DNA from: Phycisphaerae bacterium
GTDB taxonomy: Bacteria > Planctomycetota > Phycisphaerae > UBA1845
Length of the DNA: 39,558 bases
Direction: 5' to 3'
NCBI GenBank assembly: GCA_029260235.1
Contig: JAJDDP010000096.1
Coordinates: 1 to 39,558 of the forward strand
Shown in pieces: positions 1-7,257 of the stretch. The position numbers were made by a program, and so were the translations under genes. Position 1 is the stretch's first letter, and each line of letters starts with the position of its first letter. The notes under the pieces are model-generated. The model was not told the DNA's origin. It saw only the letters and a program-made list of their open reading frames with translations, and searched no databases.

Positions 1-604
1 AGAAGGCAATGTGTCGTTCGTCAACGCGGAAGATGTCGTAGATGTCCCCAGAAACCCAGGTGACCGGGCGAAAGACGGTCGAAAACCGAAACTGCCCGAA
101 CGGACCAGTGAAGTCCGGCAAAAAGTCTCGCTGAAGGCGGCCGGCTAGTTGCATCTCTTGGTCCACTTCGCTGAAGTGGCGATTGAGACGCTTGCCGATC
201 CGTTCCATGTTGGCGATTTCACGATCCATACGCTGCAAGGAGGACTGGCAACGCAACAGAATATTCAGCCGGGCATGCAGCTCAGATTGAGATACGGACG
301 GTAGCATTACGTCGATGAGCGACGCTTCCCCGATCAGACCTTCCGAGGAACCCTGCGATGCGACCAACATCGCGATCCGACCGGTCTCGGCTGCCTGGAA
401 TAGGTTGTTCCACTGGGCTTGAGGAGTCGCAGATTCGGCCTGATCCATGGCGATCACCAGTACCTCGAAATCGCCGGTGCGGGCTTGCGCTACGCCCTCT
501 TCCAAGCTGGGCACCGAGGTGATCTGGAACTCCCAGTCCAAGAACCACTCTTTCCAGGCATCGGGCACGGTGGTTGAGGGGGATTCGATGAGCAATACCT
601 GCAT
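1..604 (-). CDS. RsbU/SpoIIE-like PP2C phosphatase, N-terminal part, cut by window edge
   Basis: The reading frame opens with ATG at 604-602 and runs off the left edge, giving about 201 residues without a stop. The first ~120 residues (MQVLLIESPS...) resemble a receiver-like alpha/beta domain, although I cannot place a phospho-acceptor Asp with confidence. A short helical linker follows (residues ~120-150). Then comes the start of a SpoIIE/RsbU-type PP2C domain, with the typical EMQLAGRLQRDFLP entry helix and a VSGDIYDIF motif whose Asp is normally a metal ligand. Such proteins dephosphorylate anti-anti-sigma factors in partner-switching pathways. A GAGG-type RBS lies about 11 nt upstream of the ATG. 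The gene lies 91 bp behind the DUF192 gene on the same strand. The C-terminal metal ligands lie outside the window, so activity cannot be judged. Confidence 0.8.
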   Translation of the reverse strand, partial: MQVLLIESPSTTVPDAWKEWFLDWEFQITSVPSLEEGVAQARTGDFEVLVIAMDQAESATPQAQWNNLFQAAETGRIAMLVASQGSSEGLIGEASLIDVMLPSVSQSELHARLNILLRCQSSLQRMDREIANMERIGKRLNRHFSEVDQEMQLAGRLQRDFLPDFTGPFGQFRFSTVFRPVTWVSGDIYDIFRVDERHIAF

Positions 605-695
605 GGGCAGCGTTCCTCGCGAAGGCGAACCCGCCGGCCTCAAGGCTGTTAACTGTTGCCCGAGCGCAAAAGCGGCTACAGCGTGCGTCGGCCCG

Positions 696-1187
696 CTAGC
701 GGGCGTCCTTTAGGAGGGATTCTGGAATCTGGACTTGGTCACCGCTGGAAATCTTCAGACTAGACATCAAGTTGCCTCGAAGTTCCAACGCGTACCGATA
801 AGATTTGCCCGGCAGATACGAGCGGGTGTCCAAAGGGGCCATGGTCTGAATATTGACGATAGTACCGTCGGCTGAGATGTAGGCGATGTCCAGGGGGATG
901 ATCGTGTTCTTCATCCAGAAGCCGTGGCTCTTGCTTTGAGTCCGGGGGAATACAAAAATCATCCCCCGCTCGGTGCCGTCTTCCAGCGGGGCCATCTCTT
1001 CGCTGGTGATGAACATCAGGCCTCGCTCACGCTCGTCGTCGTCATCTGCTACCCAGACACGAAAGGTCAACCCTTTGATAGTGACGTCGGTTTGGGGCAT
1101 GGCAGAAAGTGGATTCGGTTCAGACGGAGAGCAGCCCGATAACCCGAGCACAATCGCAGCGGCCAGAATCGAAACACTGTATCGCAC
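696..1187 (-). CDS. DUF192-family lipoprotein
   Basis: This encodes a 163-residue exported protein. It has a hydrophobic signal segment (residues 4-17) ending in a lipobox LGLSGC, with Cys19 as the lipid anchor. The rest matches the DUF192 family: a VWVADDDDERERGLMF stretch, then GMIFVFP and the hallmark FWMKNTIIPLDIAYI (residues ~90-104). The family is widespread and small, and its biochemical role is poorly known. I chose the GTG at 1187-1185 because TTGGAG lies 8-10 nt upstream and because it gives a clean signal peptide. A longer frame reaches 1427 but only reads through the neighbouring gene out of frame. It starts 23 bp after the stop of the membrane-protein gene upstream, so the two are probably co-transcribed. 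The stop codon lies in a perfect 14-bp palindrome (691-704). Confidence 0.85.
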   Translation of the reverse strand: MRYSVSILAAAIVLGLSGCSPSEPNPLSAMPQTDVTIKGLTFRVWVADDDDERERGLMFITSEEMAPLEDGTERGMIFVFPRTQSKSHGFWMKNTIIPLDIAYISADGTIVNIQTMAPLDTRSYLPGKSYRYALELRGNLMSSLKISSGDQVQIPESLLKDAR

Positions 1188-1210
1188 GAGACAGCTCCAA
1201 GAATTCCCGC

Positions 1211-1561
1211 TCACTGACCGGCTGATCGCTCCATCGCACGCCGGAGTAATCGGCGTGTGTAGATCACATCGATCACAGCCAGCACACCCAAACAAATCGT
1301 CAGCAGCATGACCAAACCCCACAAGGCCAAGTACGCAGCCGGGTGAAGCCTGTGGTCGATCAGGTTTAGCCCACCATAGGTCAACAGGCTGACCACTACA
1401 ACCAGAAGAGCGCCAATCGGCCGCCACGGACGCCGCCCTGCAAGCATCGAACCGGCGGCGGCATCATCTCGGCGGGAACGCAGCACCAAGTAGGCCACGC
1501 CCCCAATCACCCCGGCGAAACAGATCGCAGTCGAAAAAATTAGGGCAGGTGGATTCTCCAA
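1211..1561 (-). CDS. small three-TM membrane protein, function unknown
   Basis: This encodes a 116-residue protein with three likely transmembrane helices (about residues 7-27, 48-66 and 74-98). A basic loop (RSRRDD...RRPWRP) follows the first helix, and the tail is basic (YTRRLLRRAMER). I recognise no family. The start appears to be TTG at 1561-1559, because the frame has no ATG there and AAAGGAAG lies 6-7 nt upstream. It sits 18 bp downstream of gatB and 23 bp upstream of the DUF192 lipoprotein gene, in what looks like one transcription unit. The spacing argues for a real gene, but nothing in the sequence reveals its job. Confidence 0.65.
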   Translation of the reverse strand: MENPPALIFSTAICFAGVIGGVAYLVLRSRRDDAAAGSMLAGRRPWRPIGALLVVVVSLLTYGGLNLIDHRLHPAAYLALWGLVMLLTICLGVLAVIDVIYTRRLLRRAMERSAGQ

Positions 1562-1579
1562 AGAAACACTTCCTTTGAT

Positions 1580-3076
1580 TCAATCCTCTTGATCCTTGAG
1601 CCCGGCGACGCGCTTAGCGATCAACTCCCCCGCCCGGCCCGGGTCTGCCTTGCCGCTTGAGATCTTCATCACCTGACCGCGCAAGAATCCTTCGCTGGCC
1701 TTTGCTTTCTTGGGATTAGTCAAGATGGTTTGGACCGCCTTCTCGTTGGCTGCGATGGCAGCATCAACCCACTTGGCTAGCTCTTCCTCATCGACAACCT
1801 GAATCAGCCCCAGTTGTTCCGCCAAGAAGTCCGGCCCATCGGTGGAGTCCAGCATGGCTGCGGCGACGGTCTTGGCTGCGCTAGCGCTGACCGTATTCTG
1901 CTCGACCATCTTAGCCAGCGCGCCGATGCGCTTCGCCTCGATCCCCAGCTCAGCAATCGACCGCCTGTACTCGTTGGCCAATTTAGACCAAACATTGACG
2001 AACTGTTTTGCAGCTACCTTCGGTGGAGCGCCCGCTTCGACCGCCCGTTCAAACAAGTCCGCCGTGGCCCGCTCCGCCAAAATCGTCTCGGCATCATTGG
2101 CTGACAGACCGTACTCCGCTTGAAATCGCAAGCATCTAGCCACCGGCAACTCGTCAATCGGCCGATTCAATTCTCCCTGGAGTGCCGCATTCCTGCCTAC
2201 TTCGACGCTAACTAGATCCGGGTCGGGGAAGTAACGGTAATCATGGGCCTGCTCTTTGGATCGCTGCAACTCCGTGACCTGGCGCCCATCGTTCCAACCC
2301 CGATTCTCGTGTGGGCGCTCCCCGAATAGGTAGCTGTTGTCAGCCATCCAATCTTGAAGCTGCCTTCTTGTTTCGTATTCGATCGCTGCCCGAACCGCCT
2401 TGAAGCTGTTGAGGTTCTTGATCTCGCTGATCGGCGTGCGATATTCGATGCCGTCACGGACGATGGCTAGATTCACATTCGGCTCAAAACGCATCTGCCC
2501 TTTCTGCATGCTGCCCTCAGACACCGACAGGTAGGTAGCCAACTTCTGCAACTCGGTGCAGAACGCGTAGGCTTGATCCGCCGAGGTTAGATCAGGGCGG
2601 GTAACAATCTCCAGCAGCGGCGTACCCGTCCGATTGAGATCAACCAGCGTGCAGCCGGGCGTGTCGTGAATGTTCTTGCCTGCATCCTCTTCCAAGTGCG
2701 CCCGCTGAATACCGACGCGACCAACTCCGTCCTCTCCGGGCACGTCCAACCAGCCTTCTTGGCAGAGCGGCTTGTCGTACTGCGATATTTGGTAGTTCTT
2801 GGGCAAATCAGGGTAGTAGTAGCTCTTGCGGTCCCACTTGGCGAAATCTGCGATGGTGCAGTTGAGCGCTTTCCCAAGACGGATTGCCAAACGCACGGCT
2901 TCGCGGTTCATCACCGGCAAGGCTCCTGGCAACCCCAGGCATACCGGGCACGTCAAACTGTTCGGCAGTGCGGCGAACTCCAGCAGACAGCCGCAGAAAA
3001 GCTTCGTCTTCGTCCTGAGTTGGACGTGGACTTCCAGGCCAATGATGGTTCGAAATGTAATCCCAGGTTCAGTCAT
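1580..3076 (-). CDS. gatB: Aspartyl/glutamyl-tRNA(Asn/Gln) amidotransferase subunit B
   Basis: GatB is the kinase/tRNA-binding subunit of the GatCAB complex, which converts Glu-tRNA(Gln) and Asp-tRNA(Asn) to the amidated forms. The 498-residue product is close to the usual ~480. Landmarks are IIGLEVHVQL near the N terminus, the zinc-type CPVCLGLPGALPVMN, YYYPDLPKNYQISQYD, HLEEDAGK, and DLNRTGTPLLEIVTRPDL. A YqeY-like helical tail ends in GFLRGQVMKISSGKADP. I prefer the ATG at 3076 because the reading then begins just before the conserved core; an in-frame GTG at 3097 is possible. Neither gatA nor gatC is nearby. The gene lies 32 bp behind the unknown gene at 3109-3867 and is probably transcribed from the same promoter near 3930. 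Confidence 0.97.
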   Translation of the reverse strand: MTEPGITFRTIIGLEVHVQLRTKTKLFCGCLLEFAALPNSLTCPVCLGLPGALPVMNREAVRLAIRLGKALNCTIADFAKWDRKSYYYPDLPKNYQISQYDKPLCQEGWLDVPGEDGVGRVGIQRAHLEEDAGKNIHDTPGCTLVDLNRTGTPLLEIVTRPDLTSADQAYAFCTELQKLATYLSVSEGSMQKGQMRFEPNVNLAIVRDGIEYRTPISEIKNLNSFKAVRAAIEYETRRQLQDWMADNSYLFGERPHENRGWNDGRQVTELQRSKEQAHDYRYFPDPDLVSVEVGRNAALQGELNRPIDELPVARCLRFQAEYGLSANDAETILAERATADLFERAVEAGAPPKVAAKQFVNVWSKLANEYRRSIAELGIEAKRIGALAKMVEQNTVSASAAKTVAAAMLDSTDGPDFLAEQLGLIQVVDEEELAKWVDAAIAANEKAVQTILTNPKKAKASEGFLRGQVMKISSGKADPGRAGELIAKRVAGLKDQED

Positions 3077-3108
3077 GGATCGCTTCAATGCCGACACCGC
3101 CGACGACC

Positions 3109-3867
3109 CTATGACCGACTGGCAATGGCCAGTGCCAAGGGATTGACCAGAATGGGGACGACCCGCGCCGCCGCAAGCTCGTCGGCTACATCGAACATCT
3201 TCTGCTGAACCTGCGACAAGCTGCCATCCGCCGTCAATCCCCAGTACTTGCGGATGGTCAAGAAGACACTGAGAGGCTGTTTCTCGAACTCGCCGGTGCG
3301 AACCTCAAACGTAGACGTCCTCGACTTGACTTCAACATACGCCTGGAGATCGCAATCGGAGGTCAGGGCAACACCCATGTATAGCTGGCCGTCGATCACA
3401 TGCATCGACTCATCACCCAGCACGAAGCCAGCCAACGGGTGATCTGAATAAAAAGTCTCAGCCACCAATTGATCGTGATTGCCCCCGTACTCCAAGTCGA
3501 ATCCGTACACGACCTCCAAATGGTCGAAGTCGAGTTCGCTGAAGCTGAGGTGGTAAGGCGCGTGCTCAAGGATCACCTCAGCCATTTGGCGGACCGAGTC
3601 GCAATCGCTGGCCCCGAAGTGACCGAACCGCAGGCTGGAGGGTTCCAGGCGAACCCACCGGCGCGAGCCCGCCCCGGTGACCAGATCCTCCTCCAGGATC
3701 AAGCAGCCATCTTCGTTCCGCCGAAACTTACTCAACGAAGGAATTTCTTTGCGAATACGGTCGAAGAAATTTAAGACCGTATCTCGCTCCAAGGACAAGT
3801 CGAGCTTGAGAAAGAGGCGGCTCGAAATGTAGAAATCATCGCAAACGCTGTCAAAACAACCGCTCAT
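3109..3867 (-). CDS. conserved-looking protein of unknown function
   Basis: This encodes a 252-residue soluble protein with no signal peptide or TM segment. The composition is balanced and acidic, with mixed alpha/beta character. A central region reads HAPYHLSFSELDFDHLEVVYGFDLE, followed by a stretch rich in aromatic residues and Asp. I do not recognise a named family; a distant relation to the sporadic TIGR04255-type proteins is conceivable but unproven. The ATG at 3867 is preferred over the one at 3894 because GAGGCGGCGT lies directly upstream. The upstream ATG would leave a leader of only about 17 nt after the predicted promoter. It is the first gene of the minus-strand unit that continues into gatB. 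Confidence 0.7.
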   Translation of the reverse strand: MSGCFDSVCDDFYISSRLFLKLDLSLERDTVLNFFDRIRKEIPSLSKFRRNEDGCLILEEDLVTGAGSRRWVRLEPSSLRFGHFGASDCDSVRQMAEVILEHAPYHLSFSELDFDHLEVVYGFDLEYGGNHDQLVAETFYSDHPLAGFVLGDESMHVIDGQLYMGVALTSDCDLQAYVEVKSRTSTFEVRTGEFEKQPLSVFLTIRKYWGLTADGSLSQVQQKMFDVADELAAARVVPILVNPLALAIASRS

Positions 3868-3917
3868 ACGCCGCCTCGAAGCTGGGTTGAACATCCCGGA
3901 AAGAGTAACATCCGCTT

Positions 3918-3946
3918 ATTATTGGCCAAGCTGCGGACCCTTTCAA
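3918..3946 (-). promoter_or_regulatory. sigma70-type promoter for the unknown-gatB unit
   Basis: On the minus strand, TTGAAA (3946-3941), a 17-bp spacer and AATAAT (3923-3918) each match the consensus at five of six positions. Transcription would begin near 3911, about 44 nt before the ATG at 3867. This supports that start codon over the ATG at 3894. Confidence 0.55.
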
Positions 3947-4094
3947 CCTCCCCCGCAGACATTCGTACAAGTTTCAGCTTGATAAAAAAGCTGGCTGATG
4001 AAACTATACCTCGATTCCGGCCGATCAAGAGCGTGAGGTAGCTCGTGTACCCCGTCTTGATCAAGGCGAGTCCCACAAGAGCCAAGGAGCGCGC

Positions 4095-4913
4095 ATGGAA
4101 CCCATTCGATCAGGCACAACCACCGAACGGTTGATCCGCACGCTAATCCTGATGGTTATCCTCGTGGGCTATTCAGCCCTGAGCTTCAAGGATGGCTATG
4201 TGTCTTACCCGCAGAAGAATGTTGATGTGCTCAAGCAGAACTTAGCCTCACCCGAGTCTGCCAACCCGACCATCAATTCAAAGATCACCGCCGAGGCCAT
4301 GAATACCATCAAAGATGCCAACACCCTGTCAGCCATCATCGAACAATTCGGCCAGCCTTCTGTGCAGGAAAGTACCGCCGCGTTTTACTTCGGTCCGGCC
4401 GGATTGGCCAAGATCAACATCATTGGTGACCGCGTAACCGGCGTGCAGTGGCTACCTGGAAATAAGACCCAGCTTGATCTGCTCTTCCAAAAGTTGATCG
4501 GTCTTATCACCGGGATTCTGGGCCTGCTCATGATTGCCCAGTTTTTCCGGGCATTATCCACCAAGACTGAATTGACCGATGCGGGCTTGAAGGTGAGCAG
4601 TCAGGGAGGTTTTCGATGGGGAGGATCCCCGCCCATACCGTTTGAAGCCATGACCGCACTGGAAACCAGCCAGTACAAGAAGAAGGGCTGGGTCGAAGTC
4701 CAATACAAACTGAGCGACGGCACCGAGGGCAGCGTTAGCCTCAACGACTACGTCCACAAGGCATTCCCCGAAATCGTGGCGGAATTGTGCAACCGCAAAG
4801 GCTTCGAGAATCCTATCCGCGCCCACAAGCAAAACCCCCCGCCGCCAGACGACTCCGCGGAAGGTCAAGCTGACCTCGAATCAACCGAAGCCAAGACCAG
4901 CAGCGACACCTAG
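4095..4913 (+). CDS. two-TM membrane protein with PH-like C-terminal domain
   Basis: This encodes a 272-residue protein of unrecognised family. A transmembrane helix at residues ~13-31 is followed by a ~100-residue extracytoplasmic segment (KDGYVSYPQKN ... AFYFGPAGLAKINI...). A second helix lies at ~132-151 (LIGLITGILGLLMIAQFF). A cytoplasmic-looking beta-rich domain follows (LTDAGLKVSSQGGFRWG ... IPFEAMTALETSQYKKKG), in a pattern typical of bacterial PH-like membrane-associated domains. The tail is proline- and acid-rich (residues ~245-272). AAGGAG sits 6 nt before the ATG and fixes the start. Codon use resembles the neighbours. The gene is monocistronic, followed by a palindromic repeat. 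No function can be assigned. Confidence 0.75.
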   Translation: MEPIRSGTTTERLIRTLILMVILVGYSALSFKDGYVSYPQKNVDVLKQNLASPESANPTINSKITAEAMNTIKDANTLSAIIEQFGQPSVQESTAAFYFGPAGLAKINIIGDRVTGVQWLPGNKTQLDLLFQKLIGLITGILGLLMIAQFFRALSTKTELTDAGLKVSSQGGFRWGGSPPIPFEAMTALETSQYKKKGWVEVQYKLSDGTEGSVSLNDYVHKAFPEIVAELCNRKGFENPIRAHKQNPPPPDDSAEGQADLESTEAKTSSDT

Positions 4914-4946
4914 CATTTCTTAGCAAAGATGCAGAGGGATGAACGA

Positions 4947-4969
4947 GTGCCACTGCCCTGCGAGCAGTG
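4947..4969 (+). repeat. solitary REP-like palindrome, type A
   Basis: The unit consists of the tetranucleotide GTGC, a stem arm CACTGCC, the loop CTGCG and the arm AGCAGTG, with one mismatch in the 7-bp stem. It is the same design as the paired copies at 21019-21087, and it differs from the left copy there at one position. It lies between the stop of the two-TM gene and the convergent end of the TM2 gene, where the hairpin could also act as a bidirectional terminator or mRNA stabiliser. Confidence 0.7.
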
Positions 4970-4995
4970 GTACTGACCTCGAACCTAGGCCACCG

Positions 4996-5358
4996 TCAGG
5001 CAGGAACCTGCAGCACCGTCCTACACTTGGGGCAGGCGAATTGGGCGCCGGTGGCATTGGCGGGGACCTGCATCGGGCCGCCACATTGCGGGCAATAAAT
5101 CACCCGGTTGGCGGGGGCAGCGGCAGCCATCGCAGAACGCGGCACCGGCGGTGGATAACCGTACATCTGGGCGTCCTCGGCGTTGGATTCGCGAACCATG
5201 TCTGGAATCAGAAACAGGTCGATAATCCACCCCACGCCTGCCAAGCCGCCGGTGAAGAACCAGAGCAAGCCGGTTCCGATTCGCCCGCAGTAGAAGCGGT
5301 GGAATCCCATGAGGCCCCCGAAGAACCACAGTAGGTAAGCTATGCCGCTCGTTCGCAC
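4996..5358 (-). CDS. TM2-domain protein with C-terminal zinc ribbon
   Basis: This encodes a 120-residue protein. The N-terminal half is a TM2 domain: two helices in AYLLWFFGGLMGFHRFY and TGLLWFFTGGLAGVGWIIDLFLIPDMV, with the hallmark GxHRFYxG motif between them. A flexible linker with Pro and Ala follows. The last ~35 residues hold two CxxC knuckles (CPQCGGPM ... CPKCRTVLQVP), a zinc-ribbon pattern common in TM2 proteins of planctomycetes. I start at GTG 5358-5356 because GGAGG lies 9 nt upstream; a longer frame to 5415 has no comparable signal. TM2 proteins are membrane proteins of mostly unknown role. Confidence 0.85.
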   Translation of the reverse strand: MRTSGIAYLLWFFGGLMGFHRFYCGRIGTGLLWFFTGGLAGVGWIIDLFLIPDMVRESNAEDAQMYGYPPPVPRSAMAAAAPANRVIYCPQCGGPMQVPANATGAQFACPKCRTVLQVPA

Positions 5359-5524
5359 GATCCTCGTCCTCCAGGCAGGCAAACCAAGGCCTGCTCTATA
5401 ATCATATTCTATCAATCAGCCAGATTATTTCCCGCCAATTAGGGATTGCGAGGTTGCCCCAGCGACCTTTTTCGGACGCACGTCTGCGCGACCCACGACA
5501 ACTACTGACAAATCCCCATCGACG

Positions 5525-5553
5525 TAGACTAGCTTCTGCGCCGTGGCTACAAT
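5525..5553 (+). promoter_or_regulatory. sigma70-type promoter for the lipoprotein gene
   Basis: TAGACT (5525-5530), a 17-bp spacer and TACAAT (5548-5553) match the consensus at four and five positions. The start of transcription would be near 5560, giving a leader of about 65-70 nt before the lipoprotein start. The rest of the 270-bp gap (5359-5628) shows no gene I would defend. Confidence 0.45.
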
Positions 5554-5628
5554 CGCACGACACCGGCCACAAGGTGTCCAAGAGCCGAGAGCCATTCGAG
5601 GACGGGTTCAAATCAGGGGGGATGAGCC

Positions 5629-6177
5629 ATTAACCACTTTCGATCCAGAATTGAACAAGGTGCCAGGTTTCTAGGCCTGCTGTCCATAGCCACCTGCTCC
5701 TGCCTGCTGGGAGTGGCTGGCTGTGGCGCCCAAGCTGGGGTGATGCCCAACTCAGCCGTAGGATCTAAGGCCAATGACCAAGCTAGCCCAAACGCTGCCC
5801 TGGCCCTCAAGGCAGCCTATGACTTGGAAGGTCAGGAACGCGAGGTCATCTTCGTAGCTGCCAACGATCTGTCCGACGACGAATACGATCTTCTGTTGGA
5901 CGACCTTCAAGCCCAGACCGATGCCCAAGTTCTAGCCGGAGAGTTAGCTTTCCGAGGTGATCCCGACCTACCCGCCTTAACGCCGATCGATCCAGAAACC
6001 GGAGATGTCGGCGTCACTCTAGTCCTCCAAGCGATGACCCCTGTCAGCCAAAGTCGCTTTCAAGTAGACGTCTCCTATGCCCGAAGCGGGCTAGACGGCG
6101 GCACCTTGACCTTCACCTTGATTCAAGAAGGATCAGCTTGGGTGATTGTTGAAGTTAACCAAAACGGCTTGGGTTGA
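5629..6177 (+). CDS. lipoprotein of unknown function with an abnormal start
   Basis: The frame encodes a basic N-terminus (NHFRSRIEQGARF), a hydrophobic segment, and the lipobox LLGVAGC, so export and lipidation are likely. The mature part of ~150 residues is acidic and mixes helix (DDEYDLLLDDLQAQTDAQV) with beta-rich C-terminal sequence; I recognise no family. The only GTG (5713) lies inside the lipobox and cannot be the start. The frame is closed upstream by TGA. The ATG at 5622, in another frame, stops after three codons (ATG AGC CAT TAA). Either translation starts at ATT 5629, with GGGGGG seven nt upstream, or one extra T at 5630-5631 has shifted the frame: without it, the ATG reads straight into the signal peptide. 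A strong terminator follows at 6200. Confidence 0.65.
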   Translation: MNHFRSRIEQGARFLGLLSIATCSCLLGVAGCGAQAGVMPNSAVGSKANDQASPNAALALKAAYDLEGQEREVIFVAANDLSDDEYDLLLDDLQAQTDAQVLAGELAFRGDPDLPALTPIDPETGDVGVTLVLQAMTPVSQSRFQVDVSYARSGLDGGTLTFTLIQEGSAWVIVEVNQNGLG

Positions 6178-6199
6178 CCCCCAGCCTAAGAGCAAAATG

Positions 6200-6229
6200 C
6201 CCCACGGACCTCGCCTCCGTGGGGTTTTT
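6200..6229 (+). terminator. rho-independent terminator
   Basis: CCCCACGGA (6200-6208) pairs perfectly with TCCGTGGGG (6216-6224) across a 7-nt loop and is followed by TTTTT. It lies 22 bp after the lipoprotein stop and ends that single-gene unit. Confidence 0.9.
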
Positions 6230-6305
6230 GCGTGCGCATCGCTGACAGTTGACTGCCATCAGACTTCCACGCTTCAGCGCCTTGAGCTGATAGATCCGCC
6301 ACCTC

Positions 6306-7169
6306 CTACTCGCCTCGTCGCCAACCTGCAGGAATGGTTGACTCGCTCGGCCTCAACAGCGGCATGATGTACAGTCCGAAGTACTGCTCACGAAACGACC
6401 CCCAGTGGCCGCCGTCGTTATCCAGGCCTTCGGCTTTGGAATACTCCAACTGCCAGGTTTTGGCATTCTTGTTCTGCGCCAAGCCCACCATGCCAGCCGG
6501 CTTCTCCCCAGAGAGTGCCTGAGCAGCCAAGAGTACCGGATCCCGGGCACTAAAATAGCTGAACACGCCGTTCTTAGACTTGGCGTGCAGCACCGACACA
6601 TCACGGTCTTCTGGAAATGAAACGGAGACCAGTACGATTCGTTCGAAAGTGCCATCAGCCAGCAGCGGTACACCCGACGAGTCAGTGCTCTGGCATGTTA
6701 GAATAGCCATCAACCCGCCGGCGGACTTAGCCAGCAGGAAGAAGTTCGTGTCGGGATCGACTCTTCTAGCCTCCCGTATTCTTTCTGCGACGAGGCGGGC
6801 ACGCGTCCGATTAAGCTCATCTTCCTCCAGCAGGCTAATCATCGATGGCCTGGTATCGCCGACATCGAAGCGCGGCCAGTCGATAACCTCAACAGACAAG
6901 CGCTCTTCATTCGCCCTGGCATAGCGTCCGATCATTTGCGATAGATGCTTCGTCCTGCGCGACGCCCCGGTGATTCCGGTCAGAACAAAAACACGTCCCG
7001 CCTGAACCACATCGGCCGATGCCTGGGCCGGCTCTGGATTGCTCGGCTGGGTCGAAGCAGAATCAGGAGGCAGCGCCCCTAGCGAGGGCACGGCTGGCAG
7101 GACCGCGGCCATCGTCACGGAGACGACCAAACCAGTCTGCAATCTGAAATGGGACCGAATGAGCAACAT
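6306..7169 (-). CDS. exported alpha/beta-hydrolase-like protein
   Basis: This encodes a 287-residue protein. A signal peptide covers residues 1-33, with a hydrophobic run ending near PSLGA. A Pro/Ala/Ser-rich linker follows, and then a domain with alpha/beta-hydrolase features. Strand VFVLTGITGAS starts the fold. The likely nucleophile elbow is LLAKSAGGL with Ser149, and candidate triad members are Asp210 (YFSARDPVLL) and His255 (NDGGHWGSF). The order Ser-Asp-His and the spacing suit the fold, but the elbow reads K-S-A-G-G rather than the canonical G-x-S-x-G, so the assignment is inference. The longer frame reaching 7487 overlaps the divergent gene and is probably not used. It is transcribed away from a second, larger hydrolase gene, with only 88 bp between the two starts. 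The substrate is unknown. Confidence 0.65.
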   Translation of the reverse strand: MLLIRSHFRLQTGLVVSVTMAAVLPAVPSLGALPPDSASTQPSNPEPAQASADVVQAGRVFVLTGITGASRRTKHLSQMIGRYARANEERLSVEVIDWPRFDVGDTRPSMISLLEEDELNRTRARLVAERIREARRVDPDTNFFLLAKSAGGLMAILTCQSTDSSGVPLLADGTFERIVLVSVSFPEDRDVSVLHAKSKNGVFSYFSARDPVLLAAQALSGEKPAGMVGLAQNKNAKTWQLEYSKAEGLDNDGGHWGSFREQYFGLYIMPLLRPSESTIPAGWRRGE

Positions 7170-7202
7170 GGCACGTATGAGCAGCTCCCTGGATACGAGG
7201 CG

Positions 7203-7231
7203 TTGACGGTCCCGAACGGGCCATCTAGTGT
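7203..7231 (+). promoter_or_regulatory. weak candidate promoter between divergent hydrolase genes
   Basis: TTGACG (7203-7208) with a 17-bp spacer and TAGTGT (7226-7231). The -35 is good and the -10 is poor. It faces the larger hydrolase gene. Confidence 0.3.
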
Positions 7232-7257
7232 AACAGTGTTCTTGGCTGGGATCACTT

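Noticed and set aside
691..704. Perfect 14-bp palindrome GCCCGCTAGCGGGC at the end of the DUF192 gene
   Set aside because: It has too small a loop for a hairpin terminator and no T-run, and a single such palindrome is expected by chance in GC-rich DNA.
4939..5334. 131-codon plus-strand frame over the TM2 gene
   Set aside because: It is opposite a TM2 domain with zinc knuckles and contains a REP-like repeat at its start.
5402..5611. 69-codon minus-strand frame upstream of the TM2 gene
   Set aside because: It has low-quality composition and no RBS, and it lies in the promoter region of the plus-strand lipoprotein gene.
5600..5620. GGTTCAAATC, resembling a tRNA T-loop
   Set aside because: The flanking bases do not form a T-stem, and no acceptor, D-arm or anticodon arm can be folded around it.
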